Assembly: GCA_023248835.1 (NCBI GenBank)
Contig: JAHFDU010000013.1
Span: forward strand, 1 to 7,978
From: Myxococcales bacterium
Lineage (GTDB): Bacteria; Myxococcota_A; Polyangia; Palsa-1104
Length of the DNA stretch: 7,978 bases
Direction of reading: 5' to 3'
Positions 5,766 through 7,978 of the stretch are shown one piece after another. The notes under the pieces were generated by a model. That model made no database searches. It was not told the origin of the DNA and was given only the letters and a program-made list of their open reading frames with translations. A program made the translations under genes and the position numbers. The stretch's first letter is position 1; each line of letters opens with the position of its first letter.

Positions 5766-7154
5766 TTAAGGAAATCTTCCCGCCGTGCGGCGCAAGGCCA
5801 AATCGCTGAGCGCCAGATCAAAGCGCGCTTGCGCCAATCCGACTTCGGCGGCGACCAAGCTGTCTTGCGCTTGCAATAGATCGAGTTGAGTGGCGGTGCC
5901 GGCGTCGTGCTGCACCCGCACCAGCTCCAGCGTTTCACGCGACAGCGCCACTGCGCGTTCCGCTGTTGCCAGCGCTTGGCGCTTGGTGCTGGCGGCTTCG
6001 CGGCTGTTCTTGAGCTCGTCCGAAATGGTCTGATGGAGGAGCGAAAGGCGAAACATGTTTTCGCGCTTCACCGCTTCGCTCAAATGGGCGGCCGACTCAC
6101 GCGCACCGCCATCATAGAGCAGCCAATCGGCCTGAAGCCCCACCGCCCAGGCATAGTTGTCGCCGGCAAATCCGGCATAGTTGAACGCTCGCACATTGCC
6201 AAACGCGGAAACCACCGGCGCCCAGCGCCAGCGCGCGGTCGCGGTCTGCAGTTGCGCCGCGTCGACCGATCGCTCGAGCGCCAAAACTTCGGGACGCAGC
6301 CGCAGCGCATCTTTGCTCCATTCGTCGACGGTGGCATCAACGGGGGCCTCGATCGTCGTCGACGGTGCCACGTCGAAATTTTCGTCCAAGTCGATCAAAG
6401 TGCCGAGCCCGCGATGGGCCTGCGCTCGAGCGTCGGCGGCCTCTCGCGCCGCCTGTTCGGCGCGCACCAGGGCCAGTTCGGCACGCGTCACTTCCACCCG
6501 ATTGACCACGCCGGCTTCGAGACGGGCCCGCGCATTTTGTACTGTCCGCCTCGCCACTTCGACGGCGTGACGACGCGCGGTTAAGAGTTCGTCGCTGCCG
6601 GCGGCAGCAAAAAAACTTTGCGCGGTGCCGTAAAGAATCGCGGTCTCGGTCGCGGCGAAATTGGCCTCGGCCGCGGCAGACGATTTGCGCGCCGCCGCTA
6701 CGCCTACCCAGCTCGACGGCGCGACCAACGGCAGTTGTGCGCCGAGGGAAAAGTCGAGTTGCTCCGATTTCTGAATGACAAAGTTTCCCGGTGCGGCCTT
6801 GCGCACCTGATCCTCAAACGCGTTGAGGCTCGCTTCCGATCCGGGAAAAGCCATTTTGATCGCTTCGGCTAGCCCAATCAGCGGCTGCGTGCTTTGCGAC
6901 AAATCCAAAGTAACTTGTTTGTAGTTGTGGGTGTATTTCCCCTGCGCTGCCAGCGTCGGCAAAAGCAGATTCCAAGCCTGCTCAACCGCAACCTGGGCCT
7001 GCTCCAGATGGGCGCGCGCCGCTTTCAGGTCGCGATTGTGCGCTCGCGCTCGATCGAGCGCGTTTTGCAGCGTCAGTGGTTGGGCCTGCGCTGTCGATCG
7101 CAGCATGAACACTGCGGCGATGAACCACTTCATCGTTGTCTTGGCCAGTGTCAT
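5766..7154 (-). CDS. TolC-family outer-membrane efflux protein
   Basis: TolC-type proteins form trimeric outer-membrane channels with long periplasmic alpha-helical barrels, completing tripartite efflux pumps or type I secretion. The 462-residue product is a typical length. A signal peptide (MTLAKTTMKWFIAAVFML, then RSTAQA) precedes QPLTLQNALDRARAHNRDL, the usual first helix. Both internal repeats of the family are present: ARLEAGVVNRVEVTRAELAL in the first half and VQHDAGTATQLDLLQAQDSL in the second, each followed by a long alanine-rich helix. AWAVGLQADWLLYDGGA is the second strand region. The frame stays open to 7391, but that extension lies inside the apaH-like gene in another frame and lacks membrane features. 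ATG 7133 (455 residues) is an alternative start. No membrane-fusion or inner-membrane pump gene adjoins, so the partner is unknown. It starts 38 bases after the apaH-like stop and may be co-transcribed. Confidence 0.93.
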   Translation of the reverse strand: MTLAKTTMKWFIAAVFMLRSTAQAQPLTLQNALDRARAHNRDLKAARAHLEQAQVAVEQAWNLLLPTLAAQGKYTHNYKQVTLDLSQSTQPLIGLAEAIKMAFPGSEASLNAFEDQVRKAAPGNFVIQKSEQLDFSLGAQLPLVAPSSWVGVAAARKSSAAAEANFAATETAILYGTAQSFFAAAGSDELLTARRHAVEVARRTVQNARARLEAGVVNRVEVTRAELALVRAEQAAREAADARAQAHRGLGTLIDLDENFDVAPSTTIEAPVDATVDEWSKDALRLRPEVLALERSVDAAQLQTATARWRWAPVVSAFGNVRAFNYAGFAGDNYAWAVGLQADWLLYDGGARESAAHLSEAVKRENMFRLSLLHQTISDELKNSREAASTKRQALATAERAVALSRETLELVRVQHDAGTATQLDLLQAQDSLVAAEVGLAQARFDLALSDLALRRTAGRFP

Positions 7155-7162
7155 TCGCGAGG

Positions 7163-7168
7163 ACTGTA
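7163..7168 (-). promoter_or_regulatory. Putative -10 box just before tolC start
   Basis: TACAGT on the minus strand ends eight bases before ATG 7154, giving a predicted transcription start 1-2 bases upstream of the codon. I find no good -35 at normal spacing, so this is weak on its own. It is listed because three other genes here show the same arrangement. If real, tolC can be transcribed separately from the apaH-like gene. Confidence 0.3.
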
Positions 7169-7192
7169 TCAAAGAGTTTTTGAAATTGCGCG

Positions 7193-7816
7193 TCACCAGT
7201 TCGTTCGTTTGGTGAGTGGATCGTACCACTGCCGTTGTGCCGGCACCGACACCCACTCTTTTCGCGGCCACCAAATTCCGGTCAGGCGACCGCCATAGAC
7301 GCAGCCGGTGTCGAGCCCTTTGCAGAGCGGCCGGTCGATTTTTCCTAGCTGCGCCCAGTGGCCAAAGATCACCGTCTCTGGGCCTGGCCACGACTCAAAC
7401 CAGGGCACGCCGTCGACCGCACGAAGGGTAAGCAGATCTTCGGTTGAGCTGGTCTCGGGCCGCTTGCCGGGAGGGATCCCGGCGTGCACCAAGATCCAGT
7501 CGTTGTGCTGCCGATACAGCGGCCAGGTCCGCATCCAATCGACGGTACGCTCGAGGCTTGACCCGAGTTGCGCGCGCACGCGATCGAGGGTTTCCGATTT
7601 CCGCCCGTCGACGAGTGCTGCTTCGTGGTTGCCGAGCACCATCTCCGCCGACAATTTTTCCGCCAGCGCCAACACCTCGGCGCTTTTGGGCCCGCGGTTG
7701 ATCAGATCGCCGACCGACGCCAATCGATGGCACTGCGCATCGAACTTGGCGGCGCTCAGCAGCGCACAGAGCTCGTCGTAGCAACCCTGCACATCGCCGA
7801 CGACAAAAGTTTCCAC
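7193..7816 (-). CDS. ApaH-like PPP-family metallophosphatase
   Basis: The 207-residue protein has the full PPP-family metal-site set: GDVQGCYDEL (7-16), GDLINRGP, LGNHEAAL, LVHAGIPP and FGHWAQLGK. The GDxQGCYDEL opening, HAGI, FGHWA and LDTGCVYGGRLTGI are typical of ApaH, which splits diadenosine tetraphosphate (Ap4A) into two ADP and can remove Np4 caps from RNA. It is shorter than E. coli ApaH (about 280), chiefly in the middle between GNHE and FGHWA, and has GNHE rather than GNHD. Serine/threonine protein phosphatase activity is therefore not excluded. GTG 7816 is the first possible start after an in-frame TGA 12 bases upstream, and the conserved GDVQG motif begins six residues later. Repeat C lies just upstream, and a TolC-family gene follows after 38 bases. 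Confidence 0.87.
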   Translation of the reverse strand: METFVVGDVQGCYDELCALLSAAKFDAQCHRLASVGDLINRGPKSAEVLALAEKLSAEMVLGNHEAALVDGRKSETLDRVRAQLGSSLERTVDWMRTWPLYRQHNDWILVHAGIPPGKRPETSSTEDLLTLRAVDGVPWFESWPGPETVIFGHWAQLGKIDRPLCKGLDTGCVYGGRLTGIWWPRKEWVSVPAQRQWYDPLTKRTNW

Positions 7817-7824
7817 CGTGCCAA

Positions 7825-7852
7825 ATCATAACATCGAAGGTAGTCGTTTCAC
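7825..7852 (-). promoter_or_regulatory. Putative extended -10 promoter of the apaH-like gene
   Basis: On the minus strand, GTGAAA (7852-7847, four of six matches to TTGACA) is followed after 16 bases by TATGAT (7830-7825, five of six matches to TATAAT), preceded by TG at 7833-7832 as in an extended -10. The predicted +1 is near 7818, one to three bases before GTG 7816. The -35 lies at the edge of repeat C. Confidence 0.5.
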
Positions 7853-7968
7853 GCCTCCTGTCCGTGCACCCTGAGCGAAGCGCAGCGTCCTTCGACAGGC
7901 TCAGGATGAGCGGCCATCCCCCCCCGATTATGCTGAGCTTGTCGAAGTACAAGCTCAGGGCGAGCGGA
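7846..7968. repeat. Interspersed palindromic repeat, copy C
   Basis: The core (7866-7968) matches copy A almost base for base: CCTGAGC (7870-7876) with GCTCAGG (7899-7905), an 8-C run (7918-7925), and the perfect stem CTGAGCTTGT (7933-7942) with ACAAGCTCAG (7949-7958). The left shoulder (GTTTCACGCC, then CTGTCCGTGCACC) resembles the left arm of copy B. Copies A and C are direct repeats enclosing ppx, tolC and the apaH-like gene. The element may continue past the window edge. Confidence 0.85.
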
Positions 7969-7978
7969 TTGTAGGCGA

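Noticed and set aside
7155..7391. GTG start for the TolC-family gene at 7391
   Set aside because: The extension overlaps the apaH-like gene out of frame and lacks any export signal; a good signal peptide starts at 7154 or 7133.
4611..7968. Composite transposon made of repeats A and C
   Set aside because: There is no transposase, no terminal duplication that I can see, and the repeats belong to a widespread short palindromic family; kept only as a recombination possibility.

Overview
The window (7,978 bases, GC-rich) carries seven protein genes: six complete and one cut by the left edge. TolB with a signal peptide, a TolC-type outer-membrane protein and FtsK point to a Gram-negative bacterium. 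I cannot place it further with confidence; an uncultured delta-proteobacterium-like lineage is a guess from general gene style. No rRNA, tRNA, CRISPR array or transposase gene is visible.

Layout. (1) Bases 1-2148, + strand: the 3' part of ftsK, the chromosome translocase, ending in a hairpin that straddles its stop codon. (2) 2149-2359: an intergenic spacer with nested inverted repeats, between convergent ftsK and vapC. (3) 2360-2988, - strand: a vapBC-type toxin-antitoxin pair overlapping by 4 bases, with a near-consensus promoter and a palindromic operator exactly at the antitoxin start. (4) About 3050-3255: a palindromic, MITE-like segment without a gene. (5) 3287-4591, + strand: tolB, the periplasmic beta-propeller of Tol-Pal. 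(6) 4751-5680, + strand: a short Ppx/GppA-family phosphatase. (7) On the - strand, reading toward ppx: an ApaH-like phosphatase (7816-7193), then a TolC-family gene (7154-5766) starting 38 bases later and possibly co-transcribed. Three copies of one GC-rich interspersed palindromic repeat sit between tolB and ppx, between ppx and tolC, and upstream of apaH at the right edge.

The core genes serve chromosome segregation, envelope integrity, export and nucleotide/polyphosphate turnover; they do not form one pathway. vapBC is an accessory cassette between two conserved genes, bordered on both sides by palindromic DNA.

The most notable signal is at gene starts. For vapB, tolB, the apaH-like gene and tolC, a -10-like hexamer ends 6-8 bases before the chosen start codon and no Shine-Dalgarno sequence is visible. 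This suggests leaderless or nearly leaderless mRNAs. I see no convincing undescribed multi-gene system; the novel material is in the non-coding repeats and start-site architecture.
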